Below are positions 28,489-37,807 of a DNA stretch of 64,000 nucleotides, in pieces (position 1 is the stretch's first letter; every line of letters begins with the position of its first letter). A program made the position numbers and the translations under genes. The notes under the pieces were generated by a model. It was not told the origin of the DNA. It was given only the letters and a program-made list of their open reading frames with translations, and ran no database searches. The stretch spans positions 2,170,001 through 2,234,000 of the forward strand of contig JAVSGI010000005.1 of NCBI GenBank assembly GCA_032334235.1, read 5' to 3'. This stretch comes from Paracoccaceae bacterium Fryx2. Lineage in GTDB: Bacteria > Pseudomonadota > Alphaproteobacteria > Rhodobacterales > Rhodobacteraceae.

Positions 28489-28635
28489 TCGTCCCCACCC
28501 CGGCAATTCCCTCGCCGTCTTGTAGCAACGAAACCGCGCATATCCAAGTGTTTGTGCTAGACAGGCCCGTCAGCCGATTGAAACTGCCGCGTCACTGGGC
28601 GAGACTGCCCGAAACCGTCCCCGGGGAGTCCGCCA

Positions 28636-29303
<668 letters not shown>

Positions 29304-29307
<4 letters not shown>

Positions 29308-30203
29308 TCCGCGGCATCCTCGACGACCTGATGAAACCCGACCGCCACGCCGACCGGGTGGTGCCGCCCGCAGGCCCCACCGCCTGGCTGACCGGATTCA
29401 CCGCCGGCACCATGACCTTCCTAGCGGTGTTCGCGCTGGCGCAGGCGCTGGCCTCGGGGCGGCTGGCCGACCGCTGGTCGGATGCGCTGGCCCGCACCGC
29501 CACCATCCGCGTTGCAGCCGCCCCCGACCAGATCGACCGCCAGACCCGCGCCGTGCTGGATGTGCTGGGCACCACGCCCGGCATCGCCGCTGCCCGCGCC
29601 CTGACCGACGCCGAACAGCGCGCCCTGCTGGAACCCTGGTTCGGCCCCGACCTGCCGGTGGATGCCCTGCCAATTCCCCGCCTGATCGAACTGACCGAGG
29701 AAGGCGACGGCTACGACGCCGAGGGTTTGCGCCAACGCCTCGCCGCCGAGGCCCCCGGCGCGGTGCTGGACGATCACACCCGCTGGCGCCTGCCGCTGGC
29801 GGTGGCCGCCAGCCGGTTGCGCCTGCTGGGCGGGGTTTCCATCGTGCTGATCCTCGCCACCATGGCGGCGATGATCACGCTGGCGGCCAATGCCAGCCTT
29901 GCCGCCAATGCGCAGGTGATCCGCGTGCTGCGGCTGGTGGGGGCGCGCGACGCGTTCATCGCCCGCGCCTTCGTGCGCCGCTTCACCCTGCGGGCACTGT
30001 CGGGCTCGGCTGCCGGGGCGGCGGCGGGGATGCTGGGCATGGCCTTCCTGCCCTCGGCCGATGCGGCGGGCGGCTTTCTGACCGGGCTCGGCTTTCAGGG
30101 CGCGGGTTGGCTTTTGCCGCTGCTTCTGCCAGTGCTGGCGGCAATCGTGGCGTTCTTCGCCACCCGAACCGCCGCCTTCCGCAAGCTGAGGGAGCTTCAC
30201 TGA
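29304..30203 (+). CDS. ftsX: Cell division protein FtsX
   Basis: A 299-residue FtsX-type permease with four hydrophobic helices (near residues 32-52, 174-194, 224-247 and 268-290) and a large periplasmic loop between the first two. The FtsX-like core VLRLVGARDAFIARAFVRRF near 210 is clear. GTG start overlapping ftsE by 4 bases. Its stop is immediately before the ATG of plsC, so ftsE-ftsX-plsC form one unit. Confidence 0.92.
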
Positions 30204-30932
30204 ATGCGCTACGCCCTGCAATGGATCCGGTCGCTGGTATTCCAGATCCAGCTTTACATCGTGATGTTCTTCATGACGGTCGGTTACGCCCTGCCCGCGC
30301 TGATCTGGCCCGCCGCCTCGCTGGGCTGGATGCAGCATTTCGGCCGCTATGCCCGCTGGTCGGCCGGCTGGATGGTCGGCCTGCGCACCGAGGTGCGGGG
30401 GCCGCTTCCGACCGGGGGGGTGCTGATCGCCTCGAAGCACCAGTCGTTCCTCGACTCCATCACGCTGGTCGCCATTCTGGACACGCCGCGCTTTGTCATG
30501 AAGAACCAGCTCGCCAAGGTGCCGATCATGGGCTGGCACGCGCTGCGTGCGGGCTTCGTCGCGGTTGACCGCGGCAAGCGCGGCTCGGCCATCAAGAAGA
30601 TGACGGCCGATGTCGCCGCCGGGGCGCAGACCCCCGGCCAGTTGATCATCTACCCGCAGGGCACCCGCGTCGCCCCCGGCGTGCAGCTGCCCTACAAGCT
30701 TGGCACCGCCGTGCTCTATCACCAGCTTGGCCAGACCTGCATTCCGGTCGCGACCAACGTCGGGGCCTTCTGGCCGCGCCGGGGCATCTACCGCAAGCCC
30801 GGGGTGGCGGTGGTCGAGTTCCTGCCGCCGATCCCGCCGGGCCTGCCGGGGCACGAGTTCATGACCGAACTGGAACGGCGGATCGAAACCGCCTCCGACC
30901 GCCTGCTGGCCGAGGCCGGCTGGAAGGGCTGA
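30204..30932 (+). CDS. plsC: 1-acyl-sn-glycerol-3-phosphate acyltransferase (PlsC family)
   Basis: A 242-residue membrane-bound acyltransferase making phosphatidic acid. Catalytic HX4D in IASKHQSFLDSITLV near residue 78. The glycerol-phosphate site is IIYPQGTRVAPG near 150 (PQGTR in place of the usual PEGTR). An N-terminal hydrophobic helix spans about 10-32. The ATG abuts the ftsX stop. The substitution Glu to Gln in the PEGTR motif is conservative, and such variants occur in the family. Confidence 0.9.
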   Translation: MRYALQWIRSLVFQIQLYIVMFFMTVGYALPALIWPAASLGWMQHFGRYARWSAGWMVGLRTEVRGPLPTGGVLIASKHQSFLDSITLVAILDTPRFVMKNQLAKVPIMGWHALRAGFVAVDRGKRGSAIKKMTADVAAGAQTPGQLIIYPQGTRVAPGVQLPYKLGTAVLYHQLGQTCIPVATNVGAFWPRRGIYRKPGVAVVEFLPPIPPGLPGHEFMTELERRIETASDRLLAEAGWKG

Positions 30933-30936
30933 CCCG

Positions 30937-31266
30937 ATGGCGACGCATCCCGACACCATGACCTACATCTGCGACCAGTTGCAGGGCGCGGGCAGGATCC
31001 GCGCGGTCAGGATGTTCGGCGAATACGCGGTCTGTTGCGACGACAAGGTGGTGGCGCTGATCTGCGACAACACGCTGTTCCTGAAGGCCACACCGGGGGC
31101 ACGGGCGCTGATTCCGGACGCCGATCTGGCCCCGCCCTACCCCGGGGCCAAGCCCTGCCTGCGGGTGGACGACGCGATCAACGACGCAGCACTGCTGGCC
31201 CGAACCATCGCGGCCATCATGGCCGACCTGCCGCCCCCCAAACCGAAGAAGCCCAAGGCGCGCTGA
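30937..31266 (+). CDS. TfoX N-terminal domain protein
   Basis: A 109-residue protein with the TfoX/Sxy N-terminal fold: VRMFGEYAVCCDDKVVALI near residue 24, DNTLFLKATPGAR near 44, and a basic Lys-Pro tail. It lacks the C-terminal TfoX domain, so a competence role is not implied. It starts 4 bases after plsC and converges on sugE. Confidence 0.85.
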   Translation: MATHPDTMTYICDQLQGAGRIRAVRMFGEYAVCCDDKVVALICDNTLFLKATPGARALIPDADLAPPYPGAKPCLRVDDAINDAALLARTIAAIMADLPPPKPKKPKAR

Positions 31267-31270
31267 CCGC

Positions 31271-31588
31271 TCAGGCCAGCTTCAGCGCCACGATCCCGGC
31301 CACGATAAGCCCGATTCCCGCCAGCCGCAGCAGCGTCACCGGCTCGCCGAACAGCACCACGGCCAGCGTCGCGGTGCCCAGCGTGCCGATCCCGGTCCAC
31401 ACCGCATAGGCGGTGCCGACCGGCAGCGTCTTCATCGCCTCCGCCAGCAGCACGAAGCTGATCACCGCCCCCACCAGCGTCAGCACGCTCGGCCACAGCC
31501 GGGTGAACCCGTCGGTGTATTTCAGCCCGATGGCCCAGCCCATCTCGAACACGCCCGCCAAAGCCAGGATGACCCAGGGGTTGCCCAC
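31271..31588 (-). CDS. sugE: SMR family efflux protein SugE (guanidinium/quaternary ammonium exporter type)
   Basis: A 105-residue small multidrug resistance protein with four membrane helices. Glu15 sits in LAGVFEMGWAIGLKYTDGF, the SugE/Gdx-type signature (GWAIGLKYT), and LPVGTAYAVWTGIGTLGTA near 55 is the family motif. GTG start just after the accA stop, so it is probably read with accA. SugE proteins usually export guanidinium or small quaternary ammonium ions. Confidence 0.9.
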   Translation of the reverse strand: MGNPWVILALAGVFEMGWAIGLKYTDGFTRLWPSVLTLVGAVISFVLLAEAMKTLPVGTAYAVWTGIGTLGTATLAVVLFGEPVTLLRLAGIGLIVAGIVALKLA

Positions 31589-31589
31589 C

Positions 31590-32549
31590 TCAGGCCGCCA
31601 GACCCTTGGAGCCCATGTCGATGAACTTCTGCCGCCGGTCCTTGATCAGAAAGTCGGGCTTTCGGCCCATCAGCTCGCGCAGCATGATCTCGATGGCGCG
31701 GCCCACGGCCTCGATGGTCTCGCGCGGGGCGCGTTGCGCGCCGCCCATCGGCTCCTTGATGATCCGGTCGATCACTCCCAGCTTCTGCAGGTCCTGCGCT
31801 GTCAGGCGCAGCGCCTCGGCGGCCTCGCGCATCTTCTCGGCATCCTTCCACAGGATCGAGGCGCAGCCTTCCGGGCTGATCACCGAATAGATCGAATGTT
31901 CCAGCATGGCGATGCGGTTTGCCGTGGCAAAGGCCACCGCCCCGCCCGATCCGCCCTCGCCGATCACCACCGCAATCAGCGGCACGCCGATTTCGAGGCA
32001 CTTCTGCGTGCTGCGTGCGATGGCTTCGGCCTGCCCGCGTTCCTCGGCGCCCTTGCCGGGATAGGCGCCGGGGGTATCGACCAGCGCGATCACCGGCAGC
32101 CGGAACCGGTCGGCCATGTCCATCAGCCGGATCGCCTTGCGATACCCCTCGGGTCGCGCCATGCCGAAATTGCGCTCGATCCGGCTTTTGGTGTCATTGC
32201 CCTTCTCATGGCCGATCACCATCACCGGAATGTCGTTGATCCGCGCCAGCCCCCCCATCACCGCATGGTCATCGGCAAAGTTCCGGTCACCCGCCAGCGG
32301 CGTGAATTCCTGGAACAGTGCGTCGATGTAGTCCTTGCAATGCGGCCGGTCGGGGTGACGCGCCACCAGGCATTTCCGCCAGGGGGTCAGTTCCTTGTAA
32401 AGGTCCTTCAGCAGCGTCTCGGCCTTGCGGTCCAGCGCCGCCGCCTCTTTCTCGACATCCATCTCGCGGTTGGCCCGCGCCATGGCGCGTAGTTCCTCGG
32501 CCTTGCCTTCGATTTCGGCAAGGGGCTTTTCAAATTCGAGGTAGTTCAT
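31590..32549 (-). CDS. accA: Acetyl-CoA carboxylase carboxyltransferase subunit alpha
   Basis: A 319-residue AccA, first step of fatty-acid synthesis (transfer of CO2 from biotin to acetyl-CoA, with AccD). Seen: [20 protein letters not shown] at the N-terminus, [20 protein letters not shown] near 155, and [19 protein letters not shown] near 190 (oxyanion and CoA sites). The start at 32549 (MNYLEFEKP) is the family start. A 289-base repeat-bearing gap lies upstream. Confidence 0.96.
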   Translation of the reverse strand: MNYLEFEKPLAEIEGKAEELRAMARANREMDVEKEAAALDRKAETLLKDLYKELTPWRKCLVARHPDRPHCKDYIDALFQEFTPLAGDRNFADDHAVMGGLARINDIPVMVIGHEKGNDTKSRIERNFGMARPEGYRKAIRLMDMADRFRLPVIALVDTPGAYPGKGAEERGQAEAIARSTQKCLEIGVPLIAVVIGEGGSGGAVAFATANRIAMLEHSIYSVISPEGCASILWKDAEKMREAAEALRLTAQDLQKLGVIDRIIKEPMGGAQRAPRETIEAVGRAIEIMLRELMGRKPDFLIKDRRQKFIDMGSKGLAA

Positions 32550-32681
32550 GGGGCGCGCTCCGCGTGACGACAGGGCGTATATGCCCTCGGAGGGGGGATT
32601 TTGCAACTCCGCAAGATTTGCGCTGACGCCGCATGATGGGTATCGGGCCGCAGGATGGGGGAAGGCCCCGCCGGGCCGCAC

Positions 32682-32739
32682 CGAATTTTCGTAGAAAATT
32701 CGCCCTCCCGCAGGAAACCCGAATTTTCCACGAAACTTC
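32682..32739. repeat. Two palindromic GAATTTTC-N3-GAAAATTC elements upstream of accA
   Basis: 32683-32701 is a perfect palindrome (8-bp arms, 3-base centre). 32721-32739 is a second copy with one arm mismatch. A related palindrome with a compensated base pair occurs at 39659-39677. They lie in the 289-base gap between the accA start and the mcl1 stop, about 135-190 bases upstream of accA. Nothing else is seen in this gap. Confidence 0.75.
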
Positions 32740-32838
32740 CCCCCTCCCGGAACGGCAACGCCCCAAGGCAAGCCTTGGGGCGCGCGTCCTCCCGAGGGTG
32801 CGGCATGGGGCCTCCTCTCCCCTTGCCGCGCGGGTATC

Positions 32839-33798
32839 TCAATGGCTGGCGATCATCTCTGCCTGCCGCACGATCACTTCTGCCTGCTTGATCGACGCTA
32901 TGTCAACGAGTCGTCCCTTGAACACCGTCGCGCCTTCGCCGCGCGCCTTGGCGGCATCCATCGCGGCCAGGATCTCGCGCGCCTCGGCCACCGCGGAATC
33001 GGACGGGGTGAAGACCTCGTTCGCCAGCGCGACCTGCCTGGGATGAATGGCCCATTTCCCCACCATGCCCAGCGTGGCCGACCGCCGCGCCTGCGCCCGG
33101 AAGCCCTCGTCGTCGGAAAAGTCGCCGAACGGCCCGTCGACCGGCAGCACGCCATGCGTCCGGCAGGCCGCAACGATCGCCGCCTGCGCCCAGTGCCACG
33201 GGTCCGGCCAGTGCTTCACGCCCTCGCGGATCATGTAGTAGTTTTCCTGCGTGCCGCCGATGCCGGTGGTCTGCATCCCCATGCTGGCCGCGAAATCCGC
33301 AGCGCCAAGGCTCATCGCCTGCAGCCGCGGGCTCGATGCCGCAATCTCCTCGACATGCGCGATCCCGGCCGCCGATTCGATGATCACCTCGAAGCTGATC
33401 GGCTTGGTGCGCCCCTTGGCCCGCTCCACCGCCGTGACCAGCGCATCGACCGCGTAAACATCGGCCGCGCAGCCGACCTTGGGGATCATGATCTGGTCCA
33501 GCCGGTCGCCCGCCTGTTCCAGCAGGTCGACCACATCGCGATACCACCACGGCGTGTCCAGCCCGTTGATCCGCACCGACAGGGTCTTGTTGCCCCAGTC
33601 AATCTCGGAAATCGCCGCGATAACCTGCGCCCGCGCCTGATCCTTGTCGGTCGGCGCCACCGAATCTTCCAGATCAAGGTTGATCACATCCGCCGCCGAG
33701 GTCGCCATCTTGGGAAACAGCGCCGGGCGCGACCCGGGGCCGAACAACTGGCAGCGGTTCGGGCGGGCGGGCGGGGCGGGTTGCAGGCGAAAGCTCAT
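32839..33798 (-). CDS. mcl1: L-malyl-CoA/beta-methylmalyl-CoA lyase
   Basis: A 319-residue CitE-like lyase. In the ethylmalonyl-CoA pathway it splits beta-methylmalyl-CoA to propionyl-CoA and glyoxylate, and it forms L-malyl-CoA from acetyl-CoA and glyoxylate. It matches my memory of Rhodobacter Mcl1 almost throughout: [19 protein letters not shown] at the start, [12 protein letters not shown] near 38, [20 protein letters not shown] with the metal Glu, and [20 protein letters not shown]. The ATG at 33798 is the family start. A CACGCA-N14-TGCGTG inverted repeat lies 35-60 bases upstream. Confidence 0.95.
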   Translation of the reverse strand: MSFRLQPAPPARPNRCQLFGPGSRPALFPKMATSAADVINLDLEDSVAPTDKDQARAQVIAAISEIDWGNKTLSVRINGLDTPWWYRDVVDLLEQAGDRLDQIMIPKVGCAADVYAVDALVTAVERAKGRTKPISFEVIIESAAGIAHVEEIAASSPRLQAMSLGAADFAASMGMQTTGIGGTQENYYMIREGVKHWPDPWHWAQAAIVAACRTHGVLPVDGPFGDFSDDEGFRAQARRSATLGMVGKWAIHPRQVALANEVFTPSDSAVAEAREILAAMDAAKARGEGATVFKGRLVDIASIKQAEVIVRQAEMIASH

Positions 33799-33832
33799 GT
33801 CAGGAATCCGGGCAATGATGTTTCGTGATTTA

Positions 33833-33858
33833 CACGCATTGCGATAGATTGTTGCGTG
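33833..33858. promoter_or_regulatory. Inverted repeat CACGCA-N14-TGCGTG, candidate operator
   Basis: Six-base arms at 33833-33838 and 33853-33858, in the divergent 263-base gap between mcl1 (-) and dgcN (+). Two TTGCG half-like words also occur inside. The position 35-60 bases upstream of the mcl1 start is suitable for a regulator of acetate or short-chain acyl-CoA metabolism. No regulator gene is adjacent. Confidence 0.4.
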
Positions 33859-34061
33859 CGCCATTTCAAGCCCCGTTTTGCACCGCAGCAACCGGCGCGG
33901 CATTGCGGCGAAACCCTGCACGACTGCGCCCGTTTCTTCGGCAATTCTTGACAGCGGCCGCAGATTCTTGCGCCGAACCCGGCAAACCGCGCACATAAAC
34001 CCAAGACTTCCCCGCCAACCTGACGCATCCTGCGCCGATACCCAACATCCGGAGCGCGCCA

Positions 34062-35062
34062 TGATCCCGACCCCCTACCTGCTGTTTCTCGGCGATGCCC
34101 CCGACGCGCTGGCCGCCAAGGTGGCGCAGGGCATCAAGGACTGGCGCCCCGAATACGCCGTGGGCCAGTTCCGCATGGAGGGCTGCCGCGCCGACCTCGG
34201 CCTGCCCGACCTGACGCTGGCCGAGGCCAGGGCCGCCGGGGTGAAGACCCTGGTGATCGGCGTTGCCAACCGGGGCGGCGTCATCAGTCAGGCGTGGAAA
34301 AAGGTGCTGGTCGCGGCGCTGGAGGAGGGCTTCGACCTCGCCTCGGGCCTGCACAACCTGTTGCGCGACGAGCCCGACCTTGCCGCCGTCGCCACCGCTT
34401 GCGGGCGCACCCTGCATGACGTGCGGGTGCCGACCGTCGATTACCCGATCGCCAACGGCCAGAAGCGCAGCGGCAAGCGCATGCTCGCCGTCGGCACCGA
34501 CTGTTCGATCGGCAAGATGTATACCGCGCTCTGCATGGATGCCGAGATGCGCCGCCGCGGCCTGAAGGCCACCTTCCGCGCCACCGGCCAGACCGGCATC
34601 CTGATCACCGGCGACGGCGTGCCGCTCGACGCGGTGATCGCCGATTTCATGGCAGGCTCGGTCGAATGGCTGACCCCCGACAACGACCCCGACCACTGGG
34701 ATCTGATCGAGGGCCAGGGCAGCCTGTTCCACGTCTCCTATTCCGGCGTCACGCTGGCGCTGATCCACGGCGGCCAGCCCGACGCGCTGGTGATCTGCCA
34801 CGAGCCGACCCGCACCCACATGCGCGGCCTGCCCGGCTACACCCTGCCATCCATCGAGGCGGTGCGCGACATGGCGCTGGCCCTGGCCCGCGTCGCCAAC
34901 CCCGCCTGCGTCGCCATCGGCTGCGCCATCAACACCCAGGCCATGCCCGAAGCCGAGGCGCTGGCCTACCTGGCCGAGGTCGAAGCCCGCACCGACCTGC
35001 CCGCCACCGACCCCTTCCGCTTCGGCGCGGGCAAACTGGTGGATGCGATGATGGCGGTGTGA
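34062..35062 (+). CDS. dgcN: DUF1611 protein, D-glutamate N-acetyltransferase type (DgcN)
   Basis: A 333-residue DUF1611 protein. A P-loop-like motif MLAVGTDCSIGKMYTALCM lies near residue 145. RATGQTGILITGDGVPLDAV near 174 and EGQGSLFHVSYSGV near 223 are family blocks. DUF1611 members paired with an enolase-superfamily racemase have been described as DgcN-DgcA, which N-acetylate D-glutamate and then epimerise it to the L form. The downstream dgcA and D-amino acid transaminase support this. An RNA ligase gene now separates dgcN from dgcA. Confidence 0.85.
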
Positions 35063-35149
35063 GGCGGGGGCTCTGGCTGTGGCTGCTAGTCTTGGTGGTC
35101 TGTCAAGAGCCCATAGCTGCCCTTCCGACAGTTGTGCTATCGCTTCCAT

Positions 35150-35770
35150 ATGAAAAAATACGGACGCACCTTTCACCTTCCCATTTCACCCGGCGCGACG
35201 AGTGACGACAAAATTATGCCCTCCCTCAGCGGGCTGATGGTGGATGATCTCGTAGTGACCGAGAAGATGGATGGGGAGAACACGACCATCCATCGAGCCG
35301 GATCACACGCGCGAAGCCCCGATAGCCGCTATCACCCTTCCCGCGATTGGCTCAAGGCGTTCGCGGCAGGCATCGCGCCTTACTTGACCGAGGTCGAGCG
35401 CATCGTGGGGGAAAATCTCTATGCCCGTCACTCTGTCGCCTACGACACGCTGCCCTCATACTTTCTCGGCTTTGCATGGATTATCGGTGACGAAGTGCAG
35501 GCATGGGATTTGACCTTGGCTCGGTTTGAGGAACTGGGCATCCGTCCCGTCCCCACATTATATCGCGGCCCCTACCGGAATGGTCTGTTTGATGATCTTG
35601 CGAAGTCGCTCGACCTAAGCAGCCAAGAGGGTTTCGTTGCTCGGATAGCTGGTGCATTTGTGGAATCGGCAATGCCAGAAAGAATGGGCAAATACGTCAG
35701 GGAGGGGCATGTCCAATCGGACGTTCACTGGATGAAGGCCGAACTCATCCCGAACCGACTAGCAGATTGA
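35150..35770 (+). CDS. RNA ligase family protein, foreign insert in the D-amino acid operon
   Basis: A 206-residue nucleotidyltransferase-fold ligase. Motif I VTEKMDGENTTI gives the adenylated Lys39 (KxDG). HARSPDSRYHPSRDW near 53-67 is motif Ia-like. VGENLYARHSVAYDTLPSYF near 86-105 covers motif III. EGFVAR near 160 is motif IV and GKYVREGHV near 180 is motif V. All catalytic elements seem present. Such small ligases (Rnl2-like, phage and bacterial) repair nicked RNA, with end-healing enzymes usually encoded beside them; none is here. ATG at 35150; a TTG at 35132 is less likely. The gene and its borders are visibly AT-richer than the neighbours. Confidence 0.88.
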   Translation: MKKYGRTFHLPISPGATSDDKIMPSLSGLMVDDLVVTEKMDGENTTIHRAGSHARSPDSRYHPSRDWLKAFAAGIAPYLTEVERIVGENLYARHSVAYDTLPSYFLGFAWIIGDEVQAWDLTLARFEELGIRPVPTLYRGPYRNGLFDDLAKSLDLSSQEGFVARIAGAFVESAMPERMGKYVREGHVQSDVHWMKAELIPNRLAD

Positions 35771-35850
35771 GCGGCAGCTTCGTCCGCACATCAGACGAAG
35801 ACAGCCTGAAACACGCGCAGAAACGATGCCCCCCCCCGAAAGGCCCGCCC

Positions 35851-36813
35851 ATGATAACCGTCACCCCCGACACCTTCCGCCTCGCGCAGGTCTTCACCAT
35901 CTCGCGCGGCAGCCGCACCGAGGCTCGGGTGCTGACCGTCCGCATCACCCGGGGCGGCGTCACCGGCTGGGGGGAATGCGTGCCCTACCTGCGCTATGAC
36001 GAGACGCCGGAAAGCGTCACACAGCAGATCGCGGCGCTTGACCCCGGCATCACGCGCGAGGCGTTGCAGGAGGCCCTGCCCGCAGGGGCTGCCCGCAACG
36101 CGGTCGATTGCGCGCTGTGGGATCTGGCGGCGAAGCAGGCGGGCTGCCGGGTCTGGCAACTGGCGGGCCTGCCCGAACCCGTGCCGCAGATCACCGCCTA
36201 CACCCTGTCGCTCGATACGCCCGAGGCGATGCGCGCGGCCGCAGCAAAGCACGCCCACCGCCCGATCCTCAAGATCAAGCTCGGCACCCCCGACGACATG
36301 CCCCGGCTGGAGGCGGTGCGGGCCGGCGCGCCGCAGACGAAGATCATCATCGACGCCAACGAGGGCTGGACGGCCGAGATCTACGCCGACCTCGCCCCGC
36401 ACCTCCTGCGGCTTGGCGTGGCGCTGGTGGAACAGCCGCTGCCCGCCGGGGCCGACGACATGCTGGCCGAGATTGCCCGCCCCCTGCCGGTCTGCGCCGA
36501 CGAATCCTGCCACGACCGCCATTCCCTGCCCGCGCTGAAGGGCAAGTACGACATGGTGAACCTCAAGCTCGACAAGACCGGCGGGCTGACCGAAGGGCTG
36601 GCGCTGAAGGCCGCCGCATTGGCCGAAGGCTACGGGCTGATGGTCGGCTGCATGGTCGGATCATCGCTGGCGATGGCCCCGGCAACGCTTCTGGCGCAGG
36701 GTGCGGCCTACACGGACCTTGACGGCCCGCTGCTTCTGGCCGAAGACCGCGAACACCCGCTGGCCTTCGACGCGGCCGGTGTCCACCCTCCAACCGCAGC
36801 ACTCTGGGGATAA
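35851..36813 (+). CDS. dgcA: Enolase-superfamily racemase/epimerase (N-acetyl-D-glutamate racemase type, DgcA)
   Basis: A 320-residue muconate lactonizing enzyme-like protein. The catalytic KxK is in PILKIKLGTPDD near residue 148; metal ligands are in IIIDANEGW near 173, ALVEQPLP near 200 and VCADESCHD near 225; the second base lysine is in MVNLKLDKTGG near 246. This is the dipeptide-epimerase/DgcA subgroup. I chose the ATG at 35851 (MITVTPDTFRLAQVF); 28 upstream codons are open but run into the ligase gene end. It is 2 bases from dat. Confidence 0.88.
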   Translation: MITVTPDTFRLAQVFTISRGSRTEARVLTVRITRGGVTGWGECVPYLRYDETPESVTQQIAALDPGITREALQEALPAGAARNAVDCALWDLAAKQAGCRVWQLAGLPEPVPQITAYTLSLDTPEAMRAAAAKHAHRPILKIKLGTPDDMPRLEAVRAGAPQTKIIIDANEGWTAEIYADLAPHLLRLGVALVEQPLPAGADDMLAEIARPLPVCADESCHDRHSLPALKGKYDMVNLKLDKTGGLTEGLALKAAALAEGYGLMVGCMVGSSLAMAPATLLAQGAAYTDLDGPLLLAEDREHPLAFDAAGVHPPTAALWG

Positions 36814-36815
36814 GC

Positions 36816-37679
36816 ATGAGCCGCACCGTCTATGTGAACGGGACCTATTTGCCCGAAGAAGACGCCACGATCTCGATCTTCGACCGTGGCTTCCTGATGG
36901 CCGATGGCGTCTACGAGGTGACCTCGGTGCTGGATGGCAAGCTGATCGACTTCGCGGGCCATGCCCTGCGGCTGGCGCGCAGCCTGAAGGAACTGGACAT
37001 GGCCGCCCCGGTCGGCGACGACGACCTGCTGGCGATCCACCGCGAACTGGTGGCGCGCAACGGTATCACCGAGGGGCTGGTTTACCTGCAGGTCACCCGC
37101 GGCAGCCCCGGCGACCGCGACTTCGCCTTCCCCGACCCGGCCACCACGCCCTCGACTCTGGTGATGTTCACCCAGTCCAAGCCCGGGCTGGCCGACAACC
37201 CGGTGGCGCGCAAGGGCATGAAGGTGATCTCGATCCCCGACATCCGCTGGGGGCGGCGCGACATCAAGACGGTGCAACTGCTGTATCCGTCGATGGGCAG
37301 GATGATGGCCAAGCACGCGGGCGTCGATGATGCCTGGATGGTCGAGGACGGTTTCGTGACCGAAGGCACCTCGAACAACACCTACATCGTCAAGGGCAAC
37401 CGCATCGTCACCCGCAACCTGTCGAACGACATCCTGCACGGCATCACCCGCGCCGCCGTGCTGCGCTTTGCCGCCGAGGCGCAGATGGAGGTCGAGGAAC
37501 GCCCCTTCACCATCGACGAGGCGAAAGATGCCGACGAGGCGTTCATCACCTCGGCCTCGGCCTTCGTGATGCCGGTGGTCGAGATCGACGGCGCGCCCCT
37601 GGGCAGCGGCACCCCCGGACCGGTCGCCACCCGCCTGCGCGAGATCTACCTCGACGAGGTCCGCAAGGCCGCCGTCTGA
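36816..37679 (+). CDS. dat: D-amino-acid transaminase
   Basis: A 287-residue fold-type IV PLP aminotransferase that moves amino groups between D-amino acids and 2-oxoglutarate, giving D-glutamate. Seen: ISIFDRGFLMADGVYEV near residue 19, YLQVTRGSPGDRDF near 90, RRDIKTVQLLYPSM near 143 (PLP Lys), VEDGFVTEGTSNNTYIV near 173 and AFITSASAFVMPVVEIDG near 236. It follows dgcA at 2 bases. Its product D-Glu would feed DgcN and DgcA. Confidence 0.92.
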   Translation: MSRTVYVNGTYLPEEDATISIFDRGFLMADGVYEVTSVLDGKLIDFAGHALRLARSLKELDMAAPVGDDDLLAIHRELVARNGITEGLVYLQVTRGSPGDRDFAFPDPATTPSTLVMFTQSKPGLADNPVARKGMKVISIPDIRWGRRDIKTVQLLYPSMGRMMAKHAGVDDAWMVEDGFVTEGTSNNTYIVKGNRIVTRNLSNDILHGITRAAVLRFAAEAQMEVEERPFTIDEAKDADEAFITSASAFVMPVVEIDGAPLGSGTPGPVATRLREIYLDEVRKAAV

Positions 37680-37684
37680 CGGCA

Positions 37685-37707
37685 CCGGGGCGGGCACCCC
37701 CGCCCGG
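37685..37707 (+). terminator. GC-rich hairpin after dat
   Basis: 37685-37694 pairs with 37699-37707 around CACC, with one bulged G. It lies 6 bases past the dat stop. No long T-run follows, so it may be an mRNA end-protecting stem as much as a terminator. Confidence 0.5.
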
Positions 37708-37807
37708 TTGCGTCCTCACGCGGTGACCGGCTCCGGCGTGACCCGCAGGGCGGCGGGATCCGCGCCGACGCCCCGCAACGACGGCGCGGCCCTGACCGCG
37801 ACGGCCG

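Noticed and set aside
33948-33953. TTGACA box upstream of dgcN as a sigma-70 promoter
   Set aside because: No acceptable -10 hexamer lies 16-18 bases downstream.
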